A DNA stretch of 64,000 bases. It comes from Pholiota molesta (Eukaryota > Basidiomycota > Agaricomycetes > Agaricales > Strophariaceae). The notes below the pieces were generated by a model. That model saw nothing but the letters and a program-made list of their open reading frames with translations. It had not been told where the DNA came from and did no database searches. Where the stretch lies: contig JACGCK010000019.1 in assembly GCA_014925825.1 (NCBI GenBank), positions 186,001 through 250,000 on the forward strand. The letters are read 5' to 3'. Made by a program: the position numbers and the translations under genes. How positions within the stretch are numbered: the first letter of the stretch is position 1; every line of letters begins with the position of its first letter. Shown piece by piece: positions 12,025-24,238 of this stretch.

Positions 12025-14109
12025 GAAACCTGTGTCAGTATATTTACAAGAAATAAGGATGTGTCAATTTAAGTCATTCGAGGTGGATGGTGGAAGTCTG
12101 GATTGATGGCCACCGTCGTGGCGTGGGATCAAATTTCTCGTTCCTTACACCGGAGCCGAGGTTTCTCAAACTTAGCTTTAACAACTGCACCTCCATTTCC
12201 TTCCTTACATTGAGTAGCGGTGATACTTTTCTTGTACGGTGTGGTCTCATTTCCTCATCATTCGCCTAGCACGGGGCCATTCTCGCTGATGGATGGATGA
12301 TACGTACCGTGCGCCACCCACAAATCCGGCCGCTATCACACATTCATTGCATTGTTGGCTTACCGCCGCTTGGGACTGCTCTCAAGACCGCTATCACACT
12401 GGCGGCATCACCATGAGCAGGTCAGATGTGCATTACGCATTGGGACTGCTCTTGCGCCAATGTATATCTGGTTTCACCGTTTGCGTTTCATCGCCACTCA
12501 TCGCTCATCATTTATCGGGGGTTCCTCCTCAAAATTACGCCATTCTGCATCTCGGAGATCCATTAACTTCAGCACTACTATATCGCGAGGGATGGACAGT
12601 GGGCGCTAGGTCCCGCCCTTACTCTGAATGACCCGCGGATGGTACACGTTCGAGCGCTGACATTGGTGGTGCACAGTGCACACATTATTTATTCCCACTT
12701 CGGTTTAGTAAACCGCCGATGTCAAGATTGCTCATCCCTTCCTCGATACTCCGAGATACCCGCCAAAATGTGGGTATACAACGTTAGCTGGTGGCAACCC
12801 TCTCCGTCTCCCTCCATCCGGATTGCAACCCTGGCATGCTCAGAGCTTGCTTTTCGGTTCCAATGTTCACTCGATTTCGACTGCCGAGGTTCTCGACCCG
12901 ACTCTCCTCTTGAACCTATTAGACGGTCTTTTCATCTGACCCAGAATAATACCCCACTGATATAGATAGAGTCACTTCAGCATCTAGGCGATCGATGTAA
13001 CAATAATACTGTAATTCGTGAGTTGTTGTTCTCTTCTGCAATTTGTAGCCCGTACTTATTCACGTATTCATCTTATTGTATGATTTGTGTTTTCTCTCTT
13101 CAAAAATCTCCGCATCGTATTTCGTTGAACTTCAAAACGCATCGACAGGTGCAAAAAAAAACTTGGGGCGACGGAGGACGCGAGTACGCGTTCCTTACCC
13201 TAGATGAGAAGAAATCTTTCGTTGCTAAGAATGACAATGCAAGACACCCTTTCCAGCTCAATCAAAATACATTTTGACACGGGATTTGATGAATGCGTGA
13301 TCCACGGAAATCGCATACTATGTTTTCGGGATATTCACTGCGAAGCCTTCTCACAAATTCGCTTGTCTCTTCTGGGCTGAATGACGAGCAGAATCAATTA
13401 GAAATAAATGAAAAACCAAGTTCTTTACCGGAGCGCCGACTATTAGGTCGAGGCACCCATCTTATCGTTAGCTTGATCGCGACCTTGAACATGATTACCC
13501 GGGTTCGACCGCATAGTATCTCTCGACATCAAATCAATATCAATGGTCGATGAAAATTTTGGGTCTTGATGATGAACTGCGCCAGAATATTTTCAAGTCG
13601 TGTCGCTGTTGTGAAGTAGATGGATGGGCTTCAAAACGCGCATGCGCAGCTGTCGCAAAAGTCCAATTGAAAGTTAAGCGCCCAAGTCGCCTCCTTTGGA
13701 TGTGCAGGACAAGGGCAACATGTACCCATCAAAGATTATGCTTGGCGGTGCCCGCATTCCTCAAAGACGTGCACATATGTACACGCGCGCCATATGTGTA
13801 AGCTGTAGTATGAATAGACACAGCCTATACATAACATGTCACTCGGAAGACTCTAGATCTGTCAAACAGATCCGTATTTATATCAAAGTTTGCATACTAC
13901 AACTTTGGCGGAGCAAGAGTTTCGGACGGGGAGAGCAAATCAAAGCAATTGCAGATTTACCTGCAGTACATCACAAAAGTCGCTTGTTGCTGTGCTGACT
14001 TGACTCCTCCCCAGTGTCAGACGTCAAGCGCTCTTGCAGGATATGTCGACTATAAAACTTGGACTCTTGGTGAGAAGTATTCAGTGTTCCATACCTCAGT
14101 AATCTTCCA
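12025..14109. other. Long intergenic region
   Basis: About 2.1 kb without a gene that I can support. At 12330-12452 two short motifs occur twice, 58 and 70 bp apart (CCGCTATCACAC and TTGGGACTGCTCT), suggesting an old, decayed local duplication. The GMC gene promoter occupies the right end. Confidence 0.5.
14051..14058 (+). promoter_or_regulatory. TATA box of GMC oxidoreductase gene
   Basis: TATAAAAC lies 59 bp before the start codon at 14110, a suitable distance for a basidiomycete core promoter with a short 5' leader. Confidence 0.6.
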
Positions 14110-16402
14110 ATGCAGCCCGTGAAACTCATCTCATTTGTGCTGGCATCTCTCGCTGCCGCTCCTTCATTGGCTGTGACGATCTCGCAATTCTCGCAGTTGA
14201 AGACGCTCAACTATGACTATGTCATCATTGGAGGTATTCACTTTGTTTCCCCACTAGAATCCAATAAGTACTCATCTTCTTCGACCAGCTGGAAATGCAG
14301 GACTGTTCTCGCAAGTCGTCTGTCCGAAGATCCCAGTGTCACTGTCTCGTTCTTGAGGCAGGCGTTAGGTGAGCGCCTAAAAGTTTATTAATAACAATCA
14401 ATATGTTATTTACATATAACTCAATCAGCGACCAAGGAGTTGTCCCCGCAGAAGCTCCCTTCCTTGGACCTACCGTGACACCCAGTAGGCTTATTGCATC
14501 TACATGCCTGCTTAGTGTCTTGCTCACAAAGATTTTCAGATACACCCTATGACTGGAATTATACCATCACTGCCCAAACTGGGATGAATGGAAGGACGTT
14601 CCCGTACCCTCGAGGAAGGCTTCTTGGAGGGTCTAGCAGTGCCAGTGAGTACAAGTAGTGACTTTGTTGCGTCTCACTCAAAATTTCTTAGACTACTGCT
14701 TCCATCATGGGGCTCAAACGAGGATTGGAACAGACTCGCTTCTATTTCAGGAGATCCTGGTTGGGCTTGGAGCAACATGAGGAACTATATTCAAAGGGTG
14801 AGTGACATTATGAGCTAAAAAATCAAGCTAACTTAGTATACAGCATGAGAAGCTCGTTCCTCCTGCTGATGGCCACAACACCACCGGCCAAATTATTCCG
14901 TCTCTTCACGGAACCAATGGAATGCTCCCTGTCAGTCTTCCAGCAAACAACCAAACCATCGATCCTCGTGTTATCAAACAACACAACAGCTCGCCGAGTT
15001 CCCGTACAACGGGGACATGAGCGGTGGTGATCACTCTCTTCTTGGAATCGGTTGGCTTAAATCATCTATGGCCGGAGGTGTCAGAAGTAGCTCGTCGACA
15101 ACCTACCTCGCTGCAGCCAACGGTCGCCCAATCTCACTGTCGTCATCAATGCGTACGTTACCAAGCTAATTCAGACCGGAACCGGGAGCCAAGGCACCAA
15201 ATCTTTCCGCTCTGTTCAATTCACAAATTCACCGGGAACCGGAACTACTCCAGCAGGTCAGCACTCAGCCATTCTTACTTGCCTTATTAGGTATCAGCGT
15301 ATCCTAATTGAGGCAATCTAATCAGGATCGACAATTGTGGTGACTGCTAGAAGGGAAGTTATCCTCTCAGCTGGATCCGTTGGCACTGCCCAAATTCTGC
15401 AATTATCCGGCATTGGAAACCAGAATGACCTCAGCGCGTTGAAAATCAACACCATCATCAACAATCCCTCAGTTGGCGCAAACCTGAGCGATCACACCTC
15501 CTTCCAAACCTTTTAGCGTTCGAGGAACTGACAGCTTTGACCATGTATTAAGGGACAGTGTCCAAGTTAATGCTCAAGTGACGGATTGGGTTACCAACAA
15601 GACGGGCATGCTTATCAACAACGTCGTCAACAACTTCGGCTTCGCCAGGCTTCCTTCTAATGCATCCATTTTTCCACCGAGTCCGATCCTGCTGCTGGAC
15701 CTGGCTCTCCCCATTGGGAGATTATAACCTCGGTGAGCTAATTTTTAGCTGAGCTCTATAACTACTAGCTAACGACAATATAGAACTTCTTCTTCAGTCC
15801 CGGATTCAGCATTCCATCCGCAGGAAGCTTTATGACAATCGTTGTGGTTTTGTTGTCTCCCAAATCACGTATGTAACCTTACGAATTCAAAGGATTTAGA
15901 GTGCTTACAAGCTTGCGTTCAGGTGGACGATAAGCTCGCATCTAGCAATCCTTTCACCCAACCCCTCATAAACCCCAATTATCTGACCACAAATTCGATA
16001 TCTTTGCCATGCGGGAGGCTGTCAAAGCGGTCAAGCGGTTTGTAGGTGCACCTGCTTGGTCCGACTACGTTACTGGCCCCTACGGAAGCAGCTTTATCGC
16101 TGCCACCGATGATGCCTCCATTGACGCGTATGTTCGCGGGCTGACCACCACTATCTTCCATCCGTTGGAACGGCTTCGATGTCCAAGGCGGAGCAAGCAA
16201 CGGTGTCGTCGATCCCGACTTCAAAGTCAAGGGCGCCGACGGACTCCGCGTTGTCGATGCATCTGTCTTCGTGAGTACCATCTACTAAAGTTTGGAATAC
16301 ATTCTGACGGAACAAAACAGCCATACGTCCCGAGCGCCCACACTCAAGGCCCTGTCTACCTCTAGCCGAGCGTGCATCGATATCATCAAGTCGCAATACT
16401 AA
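14110..16402 (+). CDS. Secreted GMC-family FAD oxidoreductase, aryl-alcohol-oxidase-like
   Basis: Flavoenzyme of the glucose-methanol-choline family; secreted members oxidise aryl or other primary alcohols and feed hydrogen peroxide to lignocellulose decay. The start at 14110 gives a signal peptide (MQPVKLISFVLASLAAAPSL). Next come the FAD-binding YDYVIIGG and NVLASRLSEDP-like block (here TVLASRLSEDPS), KLLGGSSSANYCFHHGGSNE in broken frame, SAGSVGTAQILQLSGIG (second GMC signature), and the C-terminal substrate domain with FHPVGTASMSK and AHTQGPVYLVAERA, which carry the paired active-site His residues. At least eight short introns are present. One-base deletions break the frame at about 14302, 14350, 14620, 15510 and 16170, among others. 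A TATA box stands 59 bp upstream. Fine substrate class (aryl alcohol, methanol, other) cannot be fixed from these motifs. Confidence 0.9.
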
Positions 16403-17005
16403 TGATTGACTAATTGGCTTCTCCACTATTGATTGATTTAGACTCTAAAACTAGCCCTTCTCGTCCTTTTAATTTAATTTTGGGTCTTGACTTCGAACTA
16501 TCGTTCCTTTGTGCATACGCTTATTATTATTTCGATGTATATTGTTTATATATTCTTGATTCAATAAATACTTATTGGTTCTCCAACCGGAGCGCTTCAA
16601 ATATTGGAGCATTTGATAGACGGCGAGATGCCCAAACGTCGAAGTCAGCGATCGTCGCATCGAATATTACAAGCCTTTCAAGTTTCTCATTGTTTGGGAT
16701 TCAGACTAAAATGGTGGTCATCTGTGCTATGGTTCGATAGATGATGAAGTTATGGTACAAAGAGTAATTACATATGGTTAGGATGTGATATGAACTGGGA
16801 GTCACAAATGTGAATGTGACTACATAGGATTATGTATATGCTGGCTGATCTACAGAAACAATTTGAAGGACATGCCTTCGTACTATTGTAAATGAACGAT
16901 GGAGGTATGATAAAGAAAGTGATGATGAAAATATGGTACAATGAATGCTGGGGAAGATAGAGAGAGAGAGAAAAAGACGAAAGAAAAGATGACAGCATTT
17001 TTTAG
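16403..17005. other. Intergenic region with GMC gene 3' end
   Basis: AT-rich sequence between a plus-strand stop and a minus-strand stop. An AATAAA at 16563-16568, about 160 bp past the GMC stop, may help 3'-end formation. A purine-rich run occurs at 16955-16990. No gene was seen. Confidence 0.5.
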
Positions 17006-17945
17006 TCAATAGACCAACATGCTCCCCCGCCTCGCCAAAGAGCCCTCCTCGACCAGTACGCCTCTGCACAGGCTTCGCACGCTTCTCCTTCCGCGATACC
17101 GCGCCTTTTTCACACCGCCTTGGCCTTCTCGCCCGCTCCGGCGCCTTCCTCGCCGCCGTCGCGCGTCTCTTCCGCACGATTTGGCGCGCCGGGCGCCAGC
17201 ACATCCGTGCGCGGGAACACATAGGACGACCCCACCATGATCTCCAGCCCCTCTCTGCGGTAGTCCGCGTCCCACGCCGACGCGTCCAGCAAGATCGGGT
17301 CGATGCACTGCGGCGCTCGTCCGGCTCCGGCGCGCGGAAGACGGGCGCGCAGTGGAGGAGCGTCGCGGTCGGACGCAGCCCCTCGTAGCGCACCCAACTC
17401 CAGGCCCAACATGCTCAGCACCGGCGGCGGACGGCGGCGGCTTCTTGATCGGCGTCGGGTTGCGCACCGTCCGCGGGCCCTCCGCGTCGGCGGCGCACGC
17501 CTTCTCCCCGGGGGCGGCCGGTACCCGCGCAGCGCGCGCGCGACGCGGTGCGGGCTCGCGTCGCCGAACAGGCGCGCCTCGTGCTCGCGGCGCAGGGACG
17601 CATCGCGCGCGTGGCGTCTACGTCGAGGCGCGGGGCGAGGGCCGCGACGAAGCGGCGCTGCCCCGCAGCCGCCCGGAGCCGTCGTCGAGCATGTCCATCG
17701 TCACCGCGGCGAGGCGGCGCGCGAGGTGCACCGGAATTGTGTTCGCGCTGCGGGCGGGCGTGTCGGAGTCGGTGGGCGGCGGCGGGGTGTAGGGTCGTCG
17801 AGCCCAGGGCATCGTCCAGCTGTATAGCCCGCATAGACGAGGTGGTCCTGCGCCTGCGGAACGTTCAGGAGGGAGTCGTCGAAGTAGCCTGGTCGTAAAA
17901 CGACGGGAAGGGAGGGCCTGAGGGATAGGGTGAAAGTGCAGACAT
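17006..17945 (-). CDS. Unidentified GC-rich coding locus
   Basis: A minus-strand region much richer in GC than its surroundings, in which protein-like stretches follow one another in alternating frames, the pattern seen in the recognised genes here. From the possible start at 17945 they are MSALSPYPSGPPFPSFYDQ, SLLNVPQAQDHLVYAGYTAG, NTIPVHLARRLAAVTMDML, RNPTPIKKPPP, RYEGLRPTATLLHCAPVF and DPILLDASAWDADYRREGLE followed by IMVGSSYVFPRTD, then a basic, Gly/Glu-rich tail. The order suggests one protein of roughly 300 residues with a Pro-rich middle and a folded C-terminal part. I do not recognise the family. High GC makes long spurious frames likely on both strands, so the boundaries (17006 and 17945) are tentative. 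Confidence 0.4.
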
Positions 17946-18992
17946 GGATATCGAATAATAGATGATCGAGGCGTCAAGAGTGTCGCGGATAATATGAAAG
18001 GAAGGGAAGGAAAATGTCTCCAATTTATAATGTGCAATCCTAAGCAAGCACAGGATGAAAAGAGCGTCGACGCTTTACCAGCTCACCAGGAGGCCAAAAG
18101 CAACAGAGGGAGAATACTAAAAACAAGCAAAAAAGCGTCGCCTCGAATATATACCCTTCCTCCCCAGCTACGGCCACATAAAGCGGTGGCACGAAAAAAA
18201 AAAACCTCAACGCTATGCCGAACGAGCACGTCAGACAAAAGAAAGAAACACCAGCCGAAAAGCACACAGAAGGGATTAGGACTGCCAGTGCCGGGGAGTT
18301 CAGGCCAACGGCCAGCCGGTTCATTGGCATCCATAAGACATTGTTCGCTGCCAGAGGGAGTAAAGGCACCAGTGTTGATAAAACCAGGAAGCATGTCGAC
18401 AAGCAAAACTCACCGGGGCCCAAGCACCGACTCAGAGAAAAGGCTTGCCGCTGCGTTACCCTTGGCCAATAAACATAGCAAAAATCGCCGAGAAAGAGAT
18501 GTTGATAGACCTATTCCATTCAAAGGAAACTCTTGCATGTAGCTGAGTCGGAGGGCAAAGATATGCACATCTGCATGGAATAAATGAGCTGGTCATGTTT
18601 GAACAGCGGTGCTTGCCTTTTCTGGTAATAATCGCTTTGCATGAGCGGGCGCTTGACGGGCGCTTACATCCGACGCCTCCTAGCCACATAACCGTCCACT
18701 CGCCAAATGCACAGCATTCCGACGCATGGAATATTTGACTCCATGTGTGGCAATTTGGAATCGTTGTCTGACTCAACTCATTTATCACACTCGTGTCAGT
18801 GGTATAACACTCCAATATCCACATTGCAAAAAAAAGGGAAGTTTTATTGGGGGTGCATCTACCGCGTCTGCATGGAAAAAGGAAGTGGCATGGACATGGC
18901 AAGATCTATGTAACGTAATTAACTGCAACAACGCACGAACATCAGCACCAATCTCATTATGCAGTTAGTTATGTGCGGAGGAACTGACCTGT
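17946..18992. other. Intergenic region
   Basis: About 1 kb, including an A-rich patch at 18195-18210. A 182-codon plus-strand frame at 17994-18542, rich in Lys, Ser and Pro, is open but has no domain, no homology I recognise and no matching exon structure. I do not call it a gene. The right part should hold the 3' UTR of the MPP-beta gene. Confidence 0.45.
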
Positions 18993-20569
18993 CTAATACA
19001 ACATGGACGACATGTCGGCGCGGATACGGTTGTAGTCCAAGAGACCCTCGATGCTTCCAACGGCAGCAATAGCAATCTGAACAGCATAGCATCAGCAAAG
19101 GCGAACACAGCAGCACATCCAAATAAAAAATCACTCACATCCTTATCCCAAAGGTACTTCTGCGCCACGCGCTTGATCTCATCGACGCTAACAGCATCAA
19201 TTGCCTGCTCGATCTGCTGGGGCGTGAACCGCCTTCCGCTGGTGACGAGCTGGCGGCCGATGTCCTCGGCGGCGGCAGTCGTCCCGTCGAGGCCCAGGAG
19301 CAGCCCCGCCTTCAGCTGGCTCTTCGCCCGCTCAACCTCCACGGACGTCGGCGCGATGCTCATGCGCGTCCACTCCTTCAGCGTGAAATGCGCGAGATCA
19401 TCCAGGTTCATCAGGTTCTCCGACACCAGGTAGATGCCCCACAGCCCCGTGTCGAGTACGACGTCGAGAAGGACATGAACGAGTTCGCGAGGTTGTTCTG
19501 CGAGATGATGTGCGAGAGGCGCGAGCTCGTGAGCGACGCGCTGCCGAGGCTGCGGTCCCAGTTGCCGAAGATGCTCTGCATGACCATCATCGGGAAGTAG
19601 TCCGGCGAGCTCCAGCCGACGCCCTCGACCGCGATCGCGATGTTCGCGGTCGGGATGTCGTCGTCGCGGATGCGCACCTCCGAGCCGACGAAGGCGGTCT
19701 TCGGGTGCGAGAGGCGCCCGAGGGGATGGGGTTCGGGGAGACGGGGAGGGACGAGAAGTGCTTCTTGGCGAGCTCGACGAGCTCGTTGTGCGCGACGCCG
19801 CCGGTGCCGACGAGGACCATGCGGTCGGCGGTGTAGTTGGTCTTGATGTAGGAGGCCAGGTCGTCGCGCCGTATTGACAGGATGTTCTTCTTGGGGCCGA
19901 GGATGGTGCGTCCGAGAGCCTGGCCTGATGTGCATGCGTGAGCGAGTCTGACATATATGGCTCGTATGACGCACCTTGGAAAGCGACCGCATGCAGGTGG
20001 TCGAACACGACCTCCTCCAGCTGCTTGTCGACCTCCTGCTGTTCCCGCAGAATGACGTCGCGCTCGCGCTCAATCGCGGCCTGCTCCAGCTTGGAGTTCT
20101 GGAGGATGTCGCTGATGATGTCGACGGCGACTGGGACGTCCTTCCGGAAGCTCTTGGCGTAGTACACGGTCTGCTCCCTTGATGTGTATGCGTTGAGGTG
20201 GGCGCCGAGGTTCTCGACCTCGAGCTCGAGGCTGTGCTGGGAGCGGCGCTGGGTGCCCTTGAAGGCCATGTGTTCGAGGAAGTGGGCGGTGCCGTTGGTC
20301 TTGTCGGTCTCCGCGCGGCTGCCGGCGTCGATCCAGACGCCGACGGTGGCGGTCTGTGCGTGGGGCTGCGCCTCGGTGGCGACCGTCAGGCCATTGGAGA
20401 GGGTCGAGACCTCGACGGTGGGTTGGGCGGGGTGTGCTGTCGCGAAGCCGCGCAGGGCACGCTGGCAGATTTTGGCCGGTCAGTTGGCCGTTTTGGGGGA
20501 GGGGGGAGTACACACCGGGTGACGCGCAGCGTTCTTGAGGACACGGCTGAGGACCGTTCGAGAGACCAT
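18993..20569 (-). CDS. MAS1: Mitochondrial processing peptidase, beta (catalytic) subunit
   Basis: Zinc metallopeptidase that cleaves presequences from proteins imported into the mitochondrial matrix, working with an alpha subunit. The start at 20569 gives a basic, Ser/Arg-rich presequence ([18 protein letters not shown]). After a short intron the mature part begins. The inverted zinc motif [11 protein letters not shown] lies at about 20295-20262, then [20 protein letters not shown], and [20 protein letters not shown] with the downstream Glu region. The middle carries [16 protein letters not shown] and [19 protein letters not shown]. The final exon, after an intron at about 19080-19140, ends with [11 protein letters not shown]. 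The M16 peptidase fold and length are complete. Frame slips occur near 19720 and 19450, both consistent with a missing base. The start lies 310 bp from that of the divergent CoA-transferase gene. Confidence 0.95.
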
Positions 20570-20878
20570 CGAGGGACAACACCGACGAGTAACAAGTTTT
20601 TGGAGAAACCTCCCTCGGAATATCACGCAACCAACTCTCGGGGTCTGCCGGAGCCATTCCCACGTCATGTGATGGGCGCTAGGCTCCGGACTCCGGAAGC
20701 CGGCCTTCCAATTCACTTTCATAGACAGGCAAATCTGGGCCAATTACCCAAGGGATCGACCGCCAACGGCGGCAAATTGTCCTCGTAAATCGTCGTCGCT
20801 GCATATCTAGTCAGTAATTCCGGCTCATTCTCTCTCGTGCACTAATTGCAAGCCTGTCCAAGCAAGTCCCCCATAATT
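20570..20878. other. Short divergent promoter region
   Basis: About 310 bp separate the MPP-beta start (-) from the CoA-transferase start (+), so both promoters must share it. No TATA box or other motif stands out. Confidence 0.5.
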
Positions 20879-22857
20879 ATGCCAGTCCAGCCCAAACCCT
20901 CTCCCTGACCAGCTCAAGTCAATCTGGGCATCCAACGGCCTACCGATAGAGTTCCTCTCCAACTTGACACTTCTCGGAGGTCCAGATGCGTCGTGCCTTC
21001 ATCGTTTAGAGTCGGGCTGGCGGCGCAGGTGCGTTCCTTGTCCCAGCTTAACTCATATCCTGCACTCAAATCAACGCGTTTAGATATCAGTCGCTCTAGC
21101 AGGCCTATCCGCTGCTTACTTGCACTATCTGCGCACTGGGATTACGCAGAACGTCACCGTGGATGCCAGACATGCCGCCTCGCCTTTCGTCCGTTCACTT
21201 TTGGCTGAACGTGTCCAAAGAACTCATGTTCCGTGCAGATAGCGAAGCCTGGTATACGGTAGACGACGCCATCCCCGCCGGCGATGTATGGGATAACATC
21301 GCAGGCCTATACAAAACGAAGGACGGAGGATGGGTCAGAATCCACACCAACTTTCCCCAGTAAGTCATCCGTCCCCGTAGACATATTATTAACAGAGTCT
21401 GCTCTGCCAGCCACCGCGCAGGCGTCCTCAACATCCTCGGCATCCCCGATACCCCAGACAACCGCGCCACCCGCGCCTAGTCGCACCCGCCATCCTCCCT
21501 GGGACGCGGACGCGCTCGAGGACGCGTGCGCCGCGCACGGCATGTGCGTCTTCAAGCTGCGCACGCTAGAGGAATGGGAGCGGACCGCGCACGCGCAGGC
21601 CCTGGCCGCTGCGCCCCTCGTCGACGTGCGACGCGCCGGCGGGGCGCCGAAGCGGCGCTTGGAGGGAGGCGGCAGGCCGCTGGGAGGCGTGAAGGTGCTC
21701 GATCTGAGCCGCGTCTTGGCGGGGCCTGTCGCTGGGAGGACACTTGCCGGTACGCACGCTTTGATGCGCATAATCGGGAATCTTGAAATGATATCATTCC
21801 CTATATTATTTGTGTGAAATCGGGTACCAGCACACGGCGCGCAAGTCCTCCTAGTGACCTCGCCCACCCTCCCGTCCCTTCCTCTTCTCGACACGGAAAC
21901 CTCCCTCGGGAAACGCACCACCCAGCTCGACCTCACCACCGCCTCCGACCGCGAAAGATTCCGCAACCTGGTGAAAGACGCGGACGTCTTCCTGCAAGCC
22001 TACCGGCCGGGCGGGATCGAAGCGCAAGGCTTCGGCGTGGCCGACGTCATAAAAATCAGGGAGGAATGCGCGACCTCGGATGCGCAGGGCGTAGTCTACG
22101 CCAGCCTGCGCGCGTGGGGGTGGGACGGCCCTGGGCAGGGCGACGCGGGGTGCGTATTCCCAAACCACAACGCACCCGACCCTTCCTCATCTCTGCGCCC
22201 TTCCACTCCGCATGTAAGTTCGACTCCCTGGTGCAGACGGCCACCGGGTTCAACGCGGACGAAGGCGCCGCGTACCACCGCTTCCTCGATCGAGGCAGAG
22301 AGAGCGGTGGGCCCCCGGGCGCTGCCCGTGCAGGCGCTGGACCACGCCGCGGGGTACCTCCTCGCGTTCGGCGTCAACGTCGCCCTCTGTCGGGCGCTCC
22401 AGGCAAGCATCACCCACCCTCCCCCTGCTCCCACCACACAAACAATTCTATACTAATAGTGATACGAATGTGTATGCATAGGACGGCGGCGCGCACGAAG
22501 TGCGCGTCTCCCTCGCGGGCGTCGGCAGTGGCTCCGCGCCCTGGGCCGCATCGCCCAGAGGCGGGTTCGGGGCGCGCGCAAGCCGTTCCCGGCGCGCACG
22601 GCCCCCCGGATCCGGAGATCGCGCGCCTGAGCGTGGGCTGGCGCGAGCGGCGGGGTACCGGCACCCCAAGGCGATGTACGGCGCAGGGAAGGCGACGACA
22701 TTGGGGCAGAGGGCGGGGGAGGAGGGATGACGGCGCTAAGGCATCCGGCGGTGCTCAGCGCGACGCCCGTGCGGGAAGGCGTGCTGGAGGCGACGATGGG
22801 AGCGGCGATTGGGGCGCGCCGATGCGGCTGGATGCGGATGGGCCTATGTGGGTTTAG
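20879..22857 (+). CDS. Class III (CaiB/BaiF) CoA-transferase-like protein
   Basis: Member of the family that moves CoA between carboxylic acids (formyl-CoA, carnitine and succinyl-CoA transferases) or racemises 2-methylacyl-CoA. The start at 20879 (MPVQPKPS) is provisional because frame is lost within ten codons. Family-like blocks are FRVGLAAQ joined over an intron to ISVALAGLSAAYLHYLRTG, TQNVTVDARHAA, SEAWYTVDDAI, DVWDNIAGLYKTKDGGWVRI, GVKVLDLSRVLAGPVAGRTL (the N-terminal signature of CaiB proteins), TTQLDLTTASDRERFRNLVK, DVFLQAYRPGG and ALDHAAGYLLAFGVNVALC. The stop is at 22857. The second half is very GC-rich. Breaks are seen near 20910, 20993, 21410 and 22560-22660. Domain order, with an N-terminal fragment before the LSRVLAGP block, matches the tandem form common in fungi. 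Substrate is not predictable. Confidence 0.82.
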
Positions 22858-24238
22858 GGTTTGGGCGCTTAAGGTTTTGATTATTTGTACTTGTGAATAC
22901 ATAATGACCGTTGTACCTGTATTTGCTTGTTGTAACTGATAGATAAGGAGGAGGTTTTGATCATCGAGGTGTGGTTAATCCTTGCTATAACCATCGCGGC
23001 CTGTTATTGTAAAAGGACTCAACTTCGTCTTTACAAATGTACCTAGCACCGACTGCAACGATTGAATTAAGGATCGATCAATGCCGTATTATCGTTCAGG
23101 CTCAAATCCAAACGAAGAGACGATGAAAAGGAAGCTCGACCCATTCTGAGACAATGGACATGATGGACATCCGTCAATCAGACTATTCGCGCCATGTTAC
23201 GCGATAAATACATAGCGCAAAAGGGTATTGAGCGACAATGCCGCTTTGAGAATACTATATCAGTCGATACTGCGCCGATCCCACGACATATGTATTGGAT
23301 TTTGATAACTATACATGCATAGCACAAAACAGGAAGAGTGGAGTTATAGCAGCTTCGATCTGGCCAAATGCTCCTCCAAAGCAGCTCATGGTCTTCGAAG
23401 ATTCGGCACAGCACAGGTCGGCACCGATGTAGTGGCCTAGGCATTCCAAGAATACAGACACATTATGCAGTGTCCATGAGCCATGTGCGTGAAATGAAAA
23501 GTGGTACTTATAGATATAGATTCGATATAGATAGCATCAGGCAAGCACCAACCAGTATCCAACCAGAACTATGTATTGGGTTTTTGACTTCTCACAACTG
23601 CGTTGTCAGAAAATGCCGACAGTGTATAGGATATGCCCTGGCCTTGTTCCGAGCCGAGCACAAGGACCACCATTTTGAATACGCTGATCGCCAAAAAGTA
23701 GTTTATGTTCCAACACGACGAGATGTGGTGTACGCGCACGTCAAATATATGTATACGCCCATCGTGTCGGCGTAGACATAGCTCCAGTTGGTCACCCCAG
23801 AGCCCAGAAAAGAAATAACATAAAAAAGAGGGTGCACACATGTCCTTCTGCGGTGCATCAAAACAGAATAGCATGTAAATCCCGACAGTCATGTTACCTG
23901 GATGCTGCCAGATATCGCCAGTGCGTGGCGGGCGTACATAGAGATAGGCCGCGCGCGCTTGATCCTGCCGAGCCTCATGGCGCAGAAACTGGGGATGGAG
24001 AAGGGACCATGGGAGGATGGCTCGAGGGTTTCCAACGGCAGTCTTTTTTGGGGAAGAGCGACGGCCCGGAATCACGTGTCTATCACGCCATGATTAGGGG
24101 GGCCGTCAATGAAGTCATCTCAGATTGAGCTGTATATAAAGGCACGAAGGGCTGCTGGACGAGCCCAATTCCCCAAAGTCAAGTACTGCTACCCTTATCG
24201 ATCGTGCTCTTATTTTGCGCTCTTCATCATCATCAATC
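22858..24238. other. Intergenic region
   Basis: About 1.4 kb with no recognisable gene. It contains the 3' end of the CoA-transferase transcript and, at its right end, the TATA-containing promoter of the dehydrogenase gene. Open frames at 23368-23775 (+) and 23569-24075 (-) overlap each other and show no conserved features. Confidence 0.5.
24133..24142 (+). promoter_or_regulatory. TATA box of short-chain dehydrogenase gene
   Basis: TATATAAAGG lies about 100 bp before the start codon at 24239. Confidence 0.65.

Noticed and set aside
17994..18542. 182-codon plus-strand frame rich in Lys and Ser
   Set aside because: No domain, no exon support, no recognised homologue, and it begins within the likely promoter of the neighbouring minus-strand gene. 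Possible but unsupported.
21307..21966. 219-codon minus-strand frame
   Set aside because: Shadow of the GC-rich CoA-transferase exons; no conserved motif.
23368..24075. Overlapping plus and minus frames as a gene
   Set aside because: Both read through each other with no conserved residues; composition is like intergenic DNA.
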